Below, in pieces: positions 37,735-48,795 of a stretch of 64,000 nt of DNA. Within the stretch, counting starts at the first letter, position 1, and every line of letters begins with the position of its first letter. The notes under the pieces are model-generated. The model searched no databases. It had not been told where the DNA came from and saw only the letters and a list, made by a program, of their open reading frames with translations. The DNA comes from Cryptococcus deneoformans JEC21 (taxonomy: Eukaryota; Basidiomycota; Tremellomycetes; Tremellales; Cryptococcaceae). The stretch spans positions 316,441 through 380,440 of the forward strand of contig NC_006679.1 in assembly GCF_000091045.1 (NCBI RefSeq). Reading direction: 5' to 3'. The translations under genes were made by a program, and so were the position numbers.

Positions 37735-40149
37735 ATGCCCACTTCCCCGAAACGGTCCCGCTCTGAGAATGACATCCTTGTCCCTCTTCCCAATCCCTCA
37801 ACCTTCGGCAGCTCGTCTCGTAACTCTCTGGCTCCTTCCACGTCCACGCAGCCACCATCTGCTCTCCCTGTCACACGACGTCAAGCACTGACGCGCTCGC
37901 GTTCAACCTCATACAACGTGTCCTCTCGTGGCGTGACCACTCGTCGTAACTGCGCTTTGTCAGCTTCATCCTCCGTTCCCAACGTCGGCTTGCCTTCTGG
38001 CTCCCTGATCGGTAATGGGGATGGCCTTGGCCTTGGCATTACTATTCTTCCTTCTAGGTCGCGTATGACGGGCACAGGTATGCTTCTGCGAACACAATCT
38101 ACGCCTATGTTATCTACGACGTCCCAAGCGTCCTTAAAAGCCGTAGCCGCCGGTGCTGACTCAAGCGGATGTGTTGAAAAGTCCGAAAAAGATGGTTTCG
38201 ACTATACGAGACTACGTAGAGGAAAGGAGAATATTCCTCCCAAGAAGAATGAAGAAAACGACGACGACGCGCCGAGAAAGAGGCTCAGGATAACTAGTCG
38301 AAGTAGCTTCAGTGACGCGTCTGGGAGGCGAAGGAGTGGTAGTGTTGTCAGCGTAAGGAGTGAAACCAGTGGTAAGTGATATCTAGGACCAATTGGCGAA
38401 GCTAGACTAATAAGTATATCCTTCAGGTGGTCGACATGGTTCACTAGCTCCTTCTACGTCCTCTTCTTCCATTTCTTCTTGGGCCACCGGCTATTTCCCT
38501 TCTCCTAATCCCAGTGAATCTTCCTTTTGTACTAGCAACTCGGATCTCCCAACTCCATCTCGCGCACTTGAAAAGTCGTCTTCCAGCTCCGAAGTGCCCG
38601 ATACCCCGACCAAATCACGCATCAATCAAGCCACTTGTCTGCTCACTCCTCCACCATCTTCCCCGGAATTTGCGACTGAAGTCATTGCAAACTTCAAACC
38701 AGCTAGAGAAGCGAGTCCTTATAAACAACTCAAGGCTGCTCTTCGTCTTTGCACCATCTCTGGATATACCGCCAACGATATGATTGTCGGCCGAGAAGAG
38801 GAGAAGGCTGCAATTTCCCAATACCTTTTTGATGAGGAAAATGACAAGGACGTTGGTATGTACGTGTCAGGCCCTCCAGGAACAGGGAAAACCGCTTTGG
38901 TCACTGCTTTCGGCAGGCAAAAAGCCGAACAGGGATGGAGAGTGGTTGAAGTGGGTTGTATGGGCCTCAAAGTCAATGACTTGTGGCCCAGGTTAGGAGA
39001 CGAACTTGGTTGCGGGAAGACGGAGGAAGAGGTGACGAAGTTCGTAAAACTAAATGCGTCGCAAATGTGAGTCTCACACATGTTCTTCGGCTGTTTGCAA
39101 CTGACATACGCATCAGCCTTATAATCCTGGACGAGGTTGACTCACTTATGCCTCCAACTCCTTCCACAGTGCCTCCAGCTACTTCTCATCTTTTCGCCAA
39201 GCTTTTTTCTCTTCCTTTTGGTTCGCCTAACACAAAGCTTATTGCTATCTCCAATACCCTCGATCTCACCATCCGGGCCCGTCTTGTCCTTCCTAATGGT
39301 CTTCAACCATCCGTCCTTCCTTTCAAAGCCTATGGTGCGCCAGAGATAAGTAACATCGTCAATGCGCGTATCGCCACCGCCAACATCCAGGATATTAAGG
39401 TCGACTCAGCGGCCATAACACTTCTCGGTCGAAAGGTGGAAGCCCAAAATGGTGATCTTCGAATGTGCCTTGGAGTCCTCGGTTCGGCTATCTCTCTCGC
39501 CGAGGCCGAATGGATAAAGAAACGCTCGCAAGCAGTCAATGATCCGTCCAGGAAGGTACCCATGATCAAGGTTGCCATTCCCCATATCATGAAAGCCCTG
39601 GCATCTTATACCGCCCAACTTCGTGCTTCTGCGGGATCATCTACTGGTTCAACTTCTGCAGCTGGCAAAAAGATCAAATCGGTTCAGCTGCAAGGCAAGA
39701 TGGTCCTTGTGGCGTTATTGGTCTATCTGGCTCGTTCAAGAGCTGGTATGAATGGCTGCCCCGCTCTTGGCACCACTGTTTCACCACCTGGCACCCCTGC
39801 AACTGGGTCCGACATCCCAGTTGCCGCACTTTACGCTACTTACTCCTATCTCCTTTCTCAGTCATCTTCCCCCTTCCCTCCAGCCGCGGAAAGTGACTAC
39901 CAGGATCTGCTTTCCAATCTTGAAACCTTGGGCTTGATTAGTCTTCCGTCTGGCACTGGCAAGTGGGCTAATATGAGTACGAACAAAGTAGTGCTTTGCG
40001 TAAGGGAAGAGGAAGTGAAAGACGGTATGGGCTTGTTGGAAGGACAGGATAAAGGCGTAGGAGAGGAAGAAGTCAAGCGTATTTGGGAGAGAGAGGTGGC
40101 CAAGGTTCAACGGGTGAAGCAGCGATTGGGAGCGGGCGTCGAATCATGA
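37735..40149 (+). CDS. CDC6: Replication licensing ATPase Cdc6/Cdc18, copy 1
   Basis: Three exons, 37735-38371, 38427-39066 and 39117-40149, 769 aa. The disordered N-terminal part carries full CDK consensus sites (SPKR at residues 4-7, TPSR and TPTK after the first intron) and a KEN box in RRGKENIPPKK. The AAA+ domain follows: MYVSGPPGTGKTALV (Walker A), ILIILDEVDSL (Walker B, just after intron 2), LIAISNTLDLT (sensor 1), LPFKAY and the arginine-rich NGDLRMCLGVLGSA (sensor 2 region). The C-terminal winged helix lies around KSVQLQGKMVLVALLVYLA. There is no BAH domain, so this is Cdc6 rather than Orc1. It loads Mcm2-7 with ORC and Cdt1 in G1 in the nucleus. A paralogue lies at 58281-60820. Confidence 0.93.
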
Positions 40150-40634
40150 TCATTAAGCATGTCCTTCGAAATTAGTTTGGGACATTTCATGCCTAATAAG
40201 TTAATGTCTAAGTTGTCAATAGTCTATATAGCTGTCATGTATATGTGTACATATTTGTTTTTCCGTATATATTATTAATGTTTATATTATGCCACTGGGC
40301 CCGGGTGTCTTCTCATTTTCTAACAATTATCGACACATTCAACCATCGACGCACGGACAGATAATACTCCGATATGCGGGTGCAGCGTCGCGGGATCAAA
40401 ATACGGGTTCAGGGATATATTACGTCTCTGCTGCTTAGTTGGAATGAAGACATGTCGCTTTATGTGCATACACGTGAGCAGAGCTTCTTTCCAGTATTAA
40501 CTTTTGTCTGGAGATGTGGAAATTATGACTGAACACTAAAAAGTAAAATCCGCTGTTTTAAAAGCGGCAAAACGGAAACAGGCACGGTCAGTATAAAAAG
40601 ATATGATAAGCTTCTTAAGTAGCCCTGAATATAG
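40150..40634. other. Intergenic, downstream of CDC6 copy 1
   Basis: About 485 bases with the CDC6 3' UTR (AT-rich to 40.29 kb) and the unresolved 5' side of the possible gene at 40635. No clear motif. Confidence 0.35.
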
Positions 40635-41367
40635 ATCGTTCCTGAAACCTTTAGCTTAAAGACTCCTGCGACGAGTCCAACCTTTGATATTGGAGGCATT
40701 TACCATTATTCTGCCATTCGGTCTCCAGAATGGTCAACTCAGGAGGTAGACAGCCCAAACGAAGTAGAGAATGTCCTCAGTATTAGTAGCATCTGAGCAA
40801 AATGTGGCTGATTATGGGCTAGATCGAAACATGAAGAGAAAAATGGATCAGTGCTGGGGCGACAGATAGAAGAGTGGTATTATGTTTCTTTTTGGGCACA
40901 GCGATGGTCATTTTATGAGCTCATAGAAGAAGGGAAACTATCCCTCAGAAACATTCCATTTTGCCCTAGTAAAGCTCCACCCCCATCCGAGACCAGTGAT
41001 GAGCCTTTTATTTGAAGCCTTCGAGCATCCCACGATCACTCACCGATCCACATACATAAGATCGATGAAGCGATAGAAGCCGACATGTTTAGGGAAGTAC
41101 TAAGACCTGGAAACCAGCCTCCAGGAGTGATTCCTGGTGTGGTTTTGTGAAGATTAAAGTTGAACATAATATTGTTCATTGGAGTGTAGACCCTTTACTG
41201 TTGGGACGAAGAATGGCAGAACTTAATCGAGAGTGTAAATATAATGAGTCTGGGTGATTCAATGTGGCTACTAATTCCAGACCAAGTTCGAGAGGAGGCA
41301 CTCCTTGTTCGTCAAGCGGTTTTGTCAGAGGGCCCTCCTTCAGAAGGCCATCATCTATCTCTATTGA
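40635..41367 (+). CDS. Possible unannotated or decaying multi-exon gene
   Basis: Five coding-like segments join in phase across splice-like signals: 40635-40779, 40837-40968, 41071-41126, 41190-41234 and 41281-41367 (TGA), 154 codons plus stop. They follow an acceptor-like TATAG at 40630-40634. The last intron (41235-41280) is convincing: GTAAAT donor, CTACTAAT branch, CCAG acceptor. Protein-like stretches are DIGGIYHYSAIRSPEWSTQ, QIEEWYYVSFWAQRWSFYEL, ADMFREVLRPGNQPPG, YCWDEEWQNLIES and RRHSLFVKRFCQRALLQKA, rich in Trp, Tyr and Phe as real proteins are. I find no start exon and no family. It may be a live orphan gene, a pseudogene, or a relic of a mobile element. Because exons are short, no long open frame marks it. 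Confidence 0.4.
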
Positions 41368-41652
41368 GTCCTACCTAGCTTGAGGTTGAGTAGGCCATGG
41401 TAGACTTTCATTAGAAAAAATCATTTTACGTATGTCACGAGAGTTACCCAGAGAATAGCACCTTTTTTAACAATAACAGACTGGCCCATATTTTTTTACA
41501 ATAGTCTATCATAGCTGTCATCTCGTCGTTTCTCTTCTTACTACATGATGATCATAGATATTATAAATGAGGAATGTCAATCAAAACAAAAGTCCATTAG
41601 ATACTCATCTCCATTAATCGCCATCTGAAAATGTCATAAAAACGCGCCTCCA

Positions 41653-44600
41653 TTAAACTTTGGGACCAAACCCAAACCTCAGTCTATCATCTGGCCTCAA
41701 CCATCTTCCCTCAACATACTTTTGTTTGACAAATTCCTTCATCCCTTCCGGCCCTAGCGGTCTCGGTTCTTCATCCCCTCTGGTTGCTTCCCATACAGCG
41801 TTCCCTCGAATATTACCCCACTCTCGGGCTAGAGCGATCTGTTCCGGGGTCCAGTTATCCATGTCGACACTTCTTGCTTTGGAAATGTGAGTTCCCAGCG
41901 ATCTGTGTATACCGATACAGCGGATACAAAGGAAGAGCACGATAGGAGTATTGTGCAAGCCTAAGAGTGTCAATTTAACATCCGCCATTGTGCAGGTCTG
42001 ACAGGACTCACTGATAGTTGCCCATCGACTCGCCTTCATCCCACCATGACAGTCCGCACATCTCGCGTTCCCTTCTTCAGATGCAATCTTCTTCAATTCC
42101 TTTTTATCATCGGCCAAATCCTCCGCCAACATTGTCGACCCATCATCACTCTTCGATCTTGTCAACCCTTCACCACCTTGATGCTGAGCCAGCTTATGCT
42201 TGTTTGCGTGAGGTTTCCTGATAGCTTCACTCTTAACTCGGCGTTTGGCACTGCTTGGGCTTTCGGCAAGAGACAGTACCCCGTGTCCGCCGCCGGAGCG
42301 GGAAGGAGGTGAGGCGCCTAGACCGAGACCAGCCATTTCCAGTACACGATTCTCGATATCGTTATCCGCCCACGAAGATTTGGCTCCAGGAGGGGTGCTA
42401 ATCGGAGGCAGAAGCTGGTTGAATTGTTGCTGAAGAGGTTGTCTATCAGGAGCAGAGGCAGGTAAACTTTGGCGACTGCCAGCCCTCCCAAACGTCGGTC
42501 GAGGAACCTCAAGGCCACCGAATGAGTTGCGTTTCGCCTTTTCGGACGGTTGGTCAGCCATGTGCGCCGCTAAGTTGATGCTACTTGTCGCGCCGGTCAT
42601 GGCATTCGTAAATCTCTCTCCACTCTGCTTCAACACTTTTTTCAAGCTCGTCTTCCTAATCCTCGCTTCTCCACTTGTCGCTTCTACAGGTGTAGAGGGC
42701 ATTGACTTACGGCCAGTCTGGATGAGCGGAACAAAGCCGAGACTCAGGTTGCGGGCGGAAAATCCGAGGTTGTATTTGGAGCGGGCGGGGAGAGCGTGGT
42801 CGTCGTATGCACCTGATGGTCCCCGAGCTTTGGCTTGATCGATAGTGCGAACGGTGGAAGTACCGTTGATACATGATTCAATAGCATTGCAGATGGCATA
42901 GAGCCATTGCTTAACATTTGCATCAGTAAAAGCCTACAAAAGCTTAGTGGAAGACATACCTTCATCTCTTGGTCAGAGGTAGCTTGGTATAATCGTCGTC
43001 CTTGTGAAGGGGTAACAATCTCAAATACTAAATCGCAGTGTGTAAGCCTAGTCCATGAAATGAAACATCAATAAACCTACCGAACCGCCTATCCGTCCCT
43101 CTTCCCTCACGTACACTAGCAAATTTGAGGTCAATCACCGCATGCGCTCCTCCTGGCGGACCGGAAATATCCCGATACTAGCGTTTTCATCGGTCAATCA
43201 CGAATTCGATTCAACTTTGGGAAAAAGAGAACATACTTCGTAGATACTTGAATGGTCCAAAACGACCCAGTACTTTTCCCATTTGCCCTTTGACCCACTC
43301 CCTTTTGTCAGTCCTTCCCACGTCCCTAATCCCCATAGAACACCCTCCTTCTTCCGTCCAGCTTCTTCTCTCAATTCATCCTCGTCTCCTCCTGCGCCTA
43401 GCCCTCCCACACCACCGACACCCACATTTACTGTGCCAAGGATAGCAGCTGCACTCGGATGTCCGAGACCAATCTTCGGTACAGGGTGCGGGGAGACGGA
43501 CGTCATACTCGGGTTGGGGCTGGTGCGTGAATAGCTAGTACCGCTTACGGGCCGAGAGCTGTCCATGCTGTGTCTCACTTTATCGCCCGAGCCGACACTG
43601 AGACGCAAGTCGGGACTGCTCTCAAACGGCGAAGGAAGACGAAGAGAGGCATCATAATCACTTGACCCAGAAGCCGAGGTAGAGGCGATATAGGGAGAGA
43701 TGTAGTCACCACTTGGCATATGGACAGAATGTCGGGATGGCATATAAGGACGGGCGTATTCTTTGGGGGGCGGTGGAGGAGGCATGCTGGAGGCTCCTGA
43801 AGGGTATGGGACGGTAAGTGTGGGTGACGTCGGGGTAAACGCGCTGAGTGGAGAATTCATGATTGCAGGTGTAGAGGCGGTGGTAGGGGAGATGAAGGTG
43901 GGGGAAGTGACTATGGTTGGTTGATCAAGCACTTCCGAGTGGGTAGGCAGCTTGACGATGCCTGTTGTTGACACTCGAGTAACACCCTCGTTCCGCCTGT
44001 CAGTCCGCATGTAGCCATCAAAACTGGCTCTAAACGGTCTTTCGGATACTGGAGAAATGGCAGCGACAGAGTGAGAGCTGCTAGAAGAAGAAAGGAAATC
44101 TTTTAGACGACCACCCATAGACCGACCAAACTTGTGTTTCTTTTGCTTCTTGTGTTCCACTCCAGAAGAGGAGACACTGGCCATTGCATTTCCACTGCCG
44201 ATATTCCCCAGTCCAAGACCTTCCCCCAGTTTGGCGCCAGATGGCTCATCAGCGCATATCGATTCGTATTCGCTCTGCCGTTTTGCAGCGGCCTCTTGCA
44301 AGAGTCGAGTTTGGTCATCCCTTCGAGCCCACGCTGAAAGCAAACTAGCTCGGGTGTTGGAGAGTTGTGATAAACAAGAAGAAAGAGTAGATTTCAATTG
44401 TTGATTAGATTGTGCAGGAGAGGATGATCTGCGAAGCTGATGGGGTCGTACATGTGATGACTGCCGTATAGCAGCCAGGGCATCTTCGTCGATCTCCTTA
44501 ACAAAACCAGGCTGCTCGTTCAGCATACTAGCTACCCAACCGTAAAGCGCGACAAGGAGGTTCAAACACTCTTCCGAGCTGGGTGGGACGGCAGATAGTA

Positions 44601-45470
44601 AAAGAGAATGGTGTGTATACCGAGTGAGATCCCACTGGGCAAGTCGCACAGATTGGGCCATATCATGGGCAGGTTGAAGATTGCCAGACGCAGGGGCCGA
44701 AGATCCAGAGGTTTGTTGAGTATGTGAGGGAAGAGTAGGTGATTGTGGGGCGAGATAGACACCTGTGGCATGGTAGAATTGCTTGGCTGATGACTGCTTT
44801 GTGTTAATCACCGAAAGCCATCAAAAGCAATTCAACACACCTCGTACTTGGTTTGGGCACCACCACCAGCGAGACCTCGCCTTTTCAGATGAGCCTTCAC
44901 ATCTTTCAAACCCTGCTCAACTCTCACGTTCATCTCTTCCCTTTCTCTCCGTCGCTTTTCTCGGTTCACTTTCCGAATTCCGTCTTGGTCCCAGACGCCG
45001 CCTTTCTGTTTGTCTGTTTGCACACCGTATCCCGTCTCCAGCCACAGACCTAATTCGCCGACGGCACCAAATAAATCATCTTCGGCTTTCTCAAGCTGCT
45101 CTGACAGAGTATGCACGACGGCAGCATAGGCAAGGACTGATTTTGAAAAACGTTTGAGAGTGGTGGCTGAACCGTCGAGAGCTGAAAAGGTGTGTTTGAG
45201 TAGTAAAGAGTCTGGCATGGGTTGTATAGGTAGAAGAGTATCTCGCACAGAGGCTGAGCTTGAAGAAACTCCTCTGGAAGGCTGTGATGATATATTGCCT
45301 GAGCTGGCTCTGGGAGTGTTGTTAGTGCTCTCATCGCCGTGATCTGGATAGCTGATGGTAGGATAGTCATCGTCTGAGGAAGCTGTTGAAAGGGTGGTGG
45401 GGCTTTTGAGGGGGGATGCCGAGGGGAATGGTACCTGGATATGGGACATAGTGGGCTGTGAGCCGGGCAT
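41653..45470 (-). CDS. ArfGAP protein with PH domain and N-terminal BAR-like region
   Basis: Six exons: 45470-44841, 44793-43237, 43177-43081, 43027-42960, 42909-42012 and 41960-41653, 1185 aa. The helical N-terminal part (LLKHTFSALDGSATTLKRFSK; then SSAKQFYHATGVYLAP) fits a divergent BAR domain split by a long charged and Ser-rich insert. The PH domain starts KGKWEKYWVVLDHSSIY and ends in ATSDQEMKQWLYAICNAIESC. The ArfGAP zinc finger has CADC, CIRC and the arginine finger in GIHRSLGTH, followed by KARSVDMDNWTPEQIALAREWGN. It should stimulate GTP hydrolysis on Arf at Golgi or plasma membrane. The zinc-finger loop between CADC and CIRC is 23 residues instead of the usual 16. An ATG at 45449 is an alternative start. 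Confidence 0.85.
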
Positions 45471-45753
45471 GGAGATACAGCTGCAGGTCCAGGAAAAGAG
45501 ATGTTTGCGGAATAGGGAGATGCAGCGGGGCGGGACACCGTCACAACAAACAATCCTCGTGGCTTTGAAGTCACGTGACTTGTGCCCATGACGATGGGAC
45601 ATTCTCGTGCCTTGAAGACTTTGCCAGAGGATTCAAAAAAAGGTGTATCTGCGATTGCTTGCTCATCATTCCACAAAAGTTTCCTATAAAACACCCACTT
45701 TTCATTCCCACTTTCACTCCCGCCTCACCCCCACTTTCACCAACTCAAACACG

Positions 45754-46452
45754 ATGGCTGAGCCTTTTGACGCCAACACCGCCGGCAACGCAGAGGAAAT
45801 CGAGATGCAGTTCGCTGTCAAGACTGTCGAGCACCTCGAAGTGGGTACATCTCCTACTGTTGGGAACAGTATACGCTGACACACCGGTCAAGGCCTACGA
45901 AAAGATCCTCCAAACAATTCCTCCGAAACTCATCAAATTCACCCCGTAAGCTACCGATTTGTTATCGACAAATGGCCCTTCCGCCGCTCTTGACTGTAAT
46001 AAAATGCTGACATGCAGACTTGCCCAGTATCGACGACGAACTGTACAACAACTTGCTCGACGAGTTCCCTGAATTCAAGTTTGAGGAAAACTTGCGAGAA
46101 TTGAACGAGGATGAGATGAAATCTGCAAAGGGCAAGGAGCGATGGAGGAGGTTCATCATGCCCGTATGTTTAACCCATTCTCTTTGAGTAACCGACTAAC
46201 CGATCTATAGTACGAGAAGCGAGTGACAGATTACAACTTTGGCACCCTTATCCGACGACGATCAGATGAACTCTACACCCAGGATAACTCTATACTTATC
46301 ACCCGTGTGCAATTCTTCGCCATCGAGGTAGGTCAATCCCTTATAGCAGTTGGAAAAGGCAAGCGTGAAAGCTGACAAACCCGCAGATTGCCAGGAATAG
46401 GGCTGGTTTGAACGAAGCAGTGTACCTTGCCGCCCAGGCGAAAAAGGCTTAA
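45754..46452 (+). CDS. PBDC1: PBDC1 family protein (YPL225W-like chaperone)
   Basis: Five exons: 45754-45840, 45893-45945, 46028-46163, 46211-46327 and 46387-46452, 152 aa. It matches the PBDC1/YPL225W family: EEIEMQFAVKTVEHLE, AYEKILQTIPPKLIKFTPIDDELYNNLLDEFPEF, KGKERWRRFIMPYEKRVTDYNFGTLIRR, then ITRVQFFAIEIARNRAGLNE. The yeast protein assists folding of translation factor eEF1A. The small size and strict order of these blocks make the call firm. The ATG is in a good context after a pyrimidine-rich leader. The neighbour on the left is divergent, with about 280 bases between starts. Confidence 0.92.
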
Positions 46453-46533
46453 ATGATCCTGTAGATGTACAATACATATGCATTAATGGACTACCGTACA
46501 GTGTATGACAATTTGCTGGCTTCACATGCTATG

Positions 46534-48583
46534 CTAATCGTACTGCAATCTGTCTCTGTCCCGTCTGACCCCTCTTTCCTTCTCTCTTTCCCTATCCCTA
46601 TCCCTCTCGTCTCTTCTTCGCTTCTCATCTCGCTCATAGTCTCTGTCTCGGTCATCACGCTCTCTTTTGCGTCCAGGACTATCGCGCCGCCTATCCCTGT
46701 CTCGGGCATAGTCGCGTTCACGATCATATCGATCCCTCTCCCTATCTTTGTCCCTCCCGTAATCTCCATCTCTATTTCTTTCTCTCGCAGTCTCCTTTTC
46801 CCGTTCCCTATCTCTGTCCCTCCCATAATCCCTATCTCGATCCCTCCTACGATCATCCTTCTCCCCTCGCCGCTCATCATCGTACCGCCTCTCCCTCCCT
46901 TCATCTCGCCGTCTACCACTATCCCTATCCCTATCCCTGTCCCTATCCGCATAACGCCTGTCTCTCTCACCGCGATCATCACGTCCATTCCCCCAAGTCC
47001 TCGACCCTGACCCAAGTGCCGAAGTGTTTGCGCCGCTCGCACCGACACCAGCACCAGCCACGCCGGGGATAACCATCCCGCCAATGAGATTCGGGTCGCC
47101 GACATTGTTGTTGGGACAATCTACACACAGAGACCAAAACATCAGCCACTTGCACCCCACGCACATAAATGACACAGGTTGACCAAGACTGACCTTTTCT
47201 GAGATGAGGGCCACCACAGTTCCAACACCCTTCCCCTGTAGTCTGAGCTCCTGGTGGTCGCCTTAAAGCCGCTCCCCATCCACCTTGGGAGGTGTCCTGG
47301 TCCGCCAAATGGGTATACTTTGTTCGTGAAGCTTTACCAAAGTCCCGGACTTGCATCACCTTGGGTAAGAGGGTCATGTCTACAGAGCTTTCCGTCGCTC
47401 CCGCATAATCTCTTCTGAGCAGATCGTCGTCCTGTTCCATTCCAGCTCAATCAGCACATTTATAGCATCTTTTCCCCTGTGAAACAGACTGACCTGATGG
47501 AATGCACCCTTGTGGTAATACTTTTGCAAGAACCCCATTTGCCCCTTTTCCTTCTCCCTCGTTCTGGCTGCAAATTCCATATCCTCCTTGAGCCTTTGCT
47601 CCTCTGGCATCGCTCGTCTCCTCTCAATCTCTTCCTTCTCTTCATCCTTGGCTGCTTGGGCTTGCTTTTCACGCAAGAGTCGAGCGAGTTCACGGGCGCG
47701 CCATGCTTCAAATTCGGCTTCGACGTCGAGACCGTCGGTATCGTCGACTTCGGGGACAATATCGGCTGCTTCCTCTGTTCATACACAAAAAACATGGTCA
47801 GTGGGAAAAAAATAAAAAGAGAGGGTGAAGAGAAAACCAATGTACTTTCTACGAGTTCACGGCGGATACTCTCCCCTGCGAGTTCTTTAGAAGCAAGTTT
47901 ACGTTGCTCTTCAGCCTCTTCTTCGCGTTTTCGTGCTTCTTCAGCTTCTGCAGCGGCCTTTTCTGCGGTCATGTTTCGAGCATTCCTGCAAAAGGTTGTT
48001 AGAGGGATCATTCCATATAAGAGATACTTCTTACTTGGGGACGAAAACAGGTCGAAACATGGGTTTCTTGACCTCTTCTTCCGATTCCTCTTCAGAGTCC
48101 GTCTCGTACTCGCTAGATTCTTCTTCATCCGCTTTGGCAGCCTGAGCAACAGTTTCTTCCTCTTCCTCTTCGCTCTCTTCCTCTTCTGAAGATTCCTCTA
48201 AAAAAAGTCTTTCATCAGCTCGTTGTCTTCTCATGCAGGGAGAAAGAGGATAATCAGGTCTTCCAACGAAAAAACACACACACACCTTTTACACCTCCAT
48301 CACCCACTTTTCTCCCGACCTGCACATTCCCCAAATCCATCTTCATTCCGCCTCCCATCTTTGCCCTTGACCCCTCTCTCACAATCTCTTTTACATCCGT
48401 GATGACCCGTCCAGCTCCACCCGCGACGAGGTTACGTTCCTCCTCGAGTCTCTGTCTCTGACGCTGTTTGTATGTCGGCTTGACATCTTCTTCCTCCTCA
48501 GCCTCGGATTCGGATTCAGATTCGGAGATGGCCGTGGGGGCTTTGCCCTTGAAGTATCGTGTCTTGGGTTGCTGGGGGGGCAT
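46534..48583 (-). CDS. MFAP1: Microfibrillar-associated protein 1 (MFAP1) spliceosome factor with CCHC zinc knuckle and RD-rich tail
   Basis: Six exons: 48583-48286, 48197-48035, 47985-47846, 47774-47494, 47431-47194 and 47120-46534, 568 aa. The first 380 residues are MFAP1: KTRYFKGKAP, acidic ESESESEAEEEED, MFRPVFVPKNARNM, DDTDGLDVEAEFEAWRARELARLLREK, MGFLQKYYHKGAFHQDDDLLRRDYAGAT and SRTKYTHLADQDTS. A zinc knuckle follows (CWNCGGPHLRKDC, CX2CX3HX4C), spanning an intron, and then about 150 residues of alternating RD/RE dipeptides ending LQYD. MFAP1 is a spliceosomal B-complex protein; the human protein (439 aa) ends near the start of the knuckle. The charged tail is typical of splicing factors. 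Confidence 0.9.
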
Positions 48584-48795
48584 TTTGGGGGGGGGGCAAG
48601 AGGATGATGGATGGATGGTTTTAAGTATTACTGACGCCAGCGGATTTTAGAGATGAGCGGGATCAATTCTAAATTATCCAGTTATCTGTACTTTCAATCT
48701 ACCTTGTCATATTTATCCTCTATATCCATCTCCTGCCACAACAACCAGCTTGTAGCCTCAGGACAGCTCGCAAAGGTGACGCTTTACCTATATAC

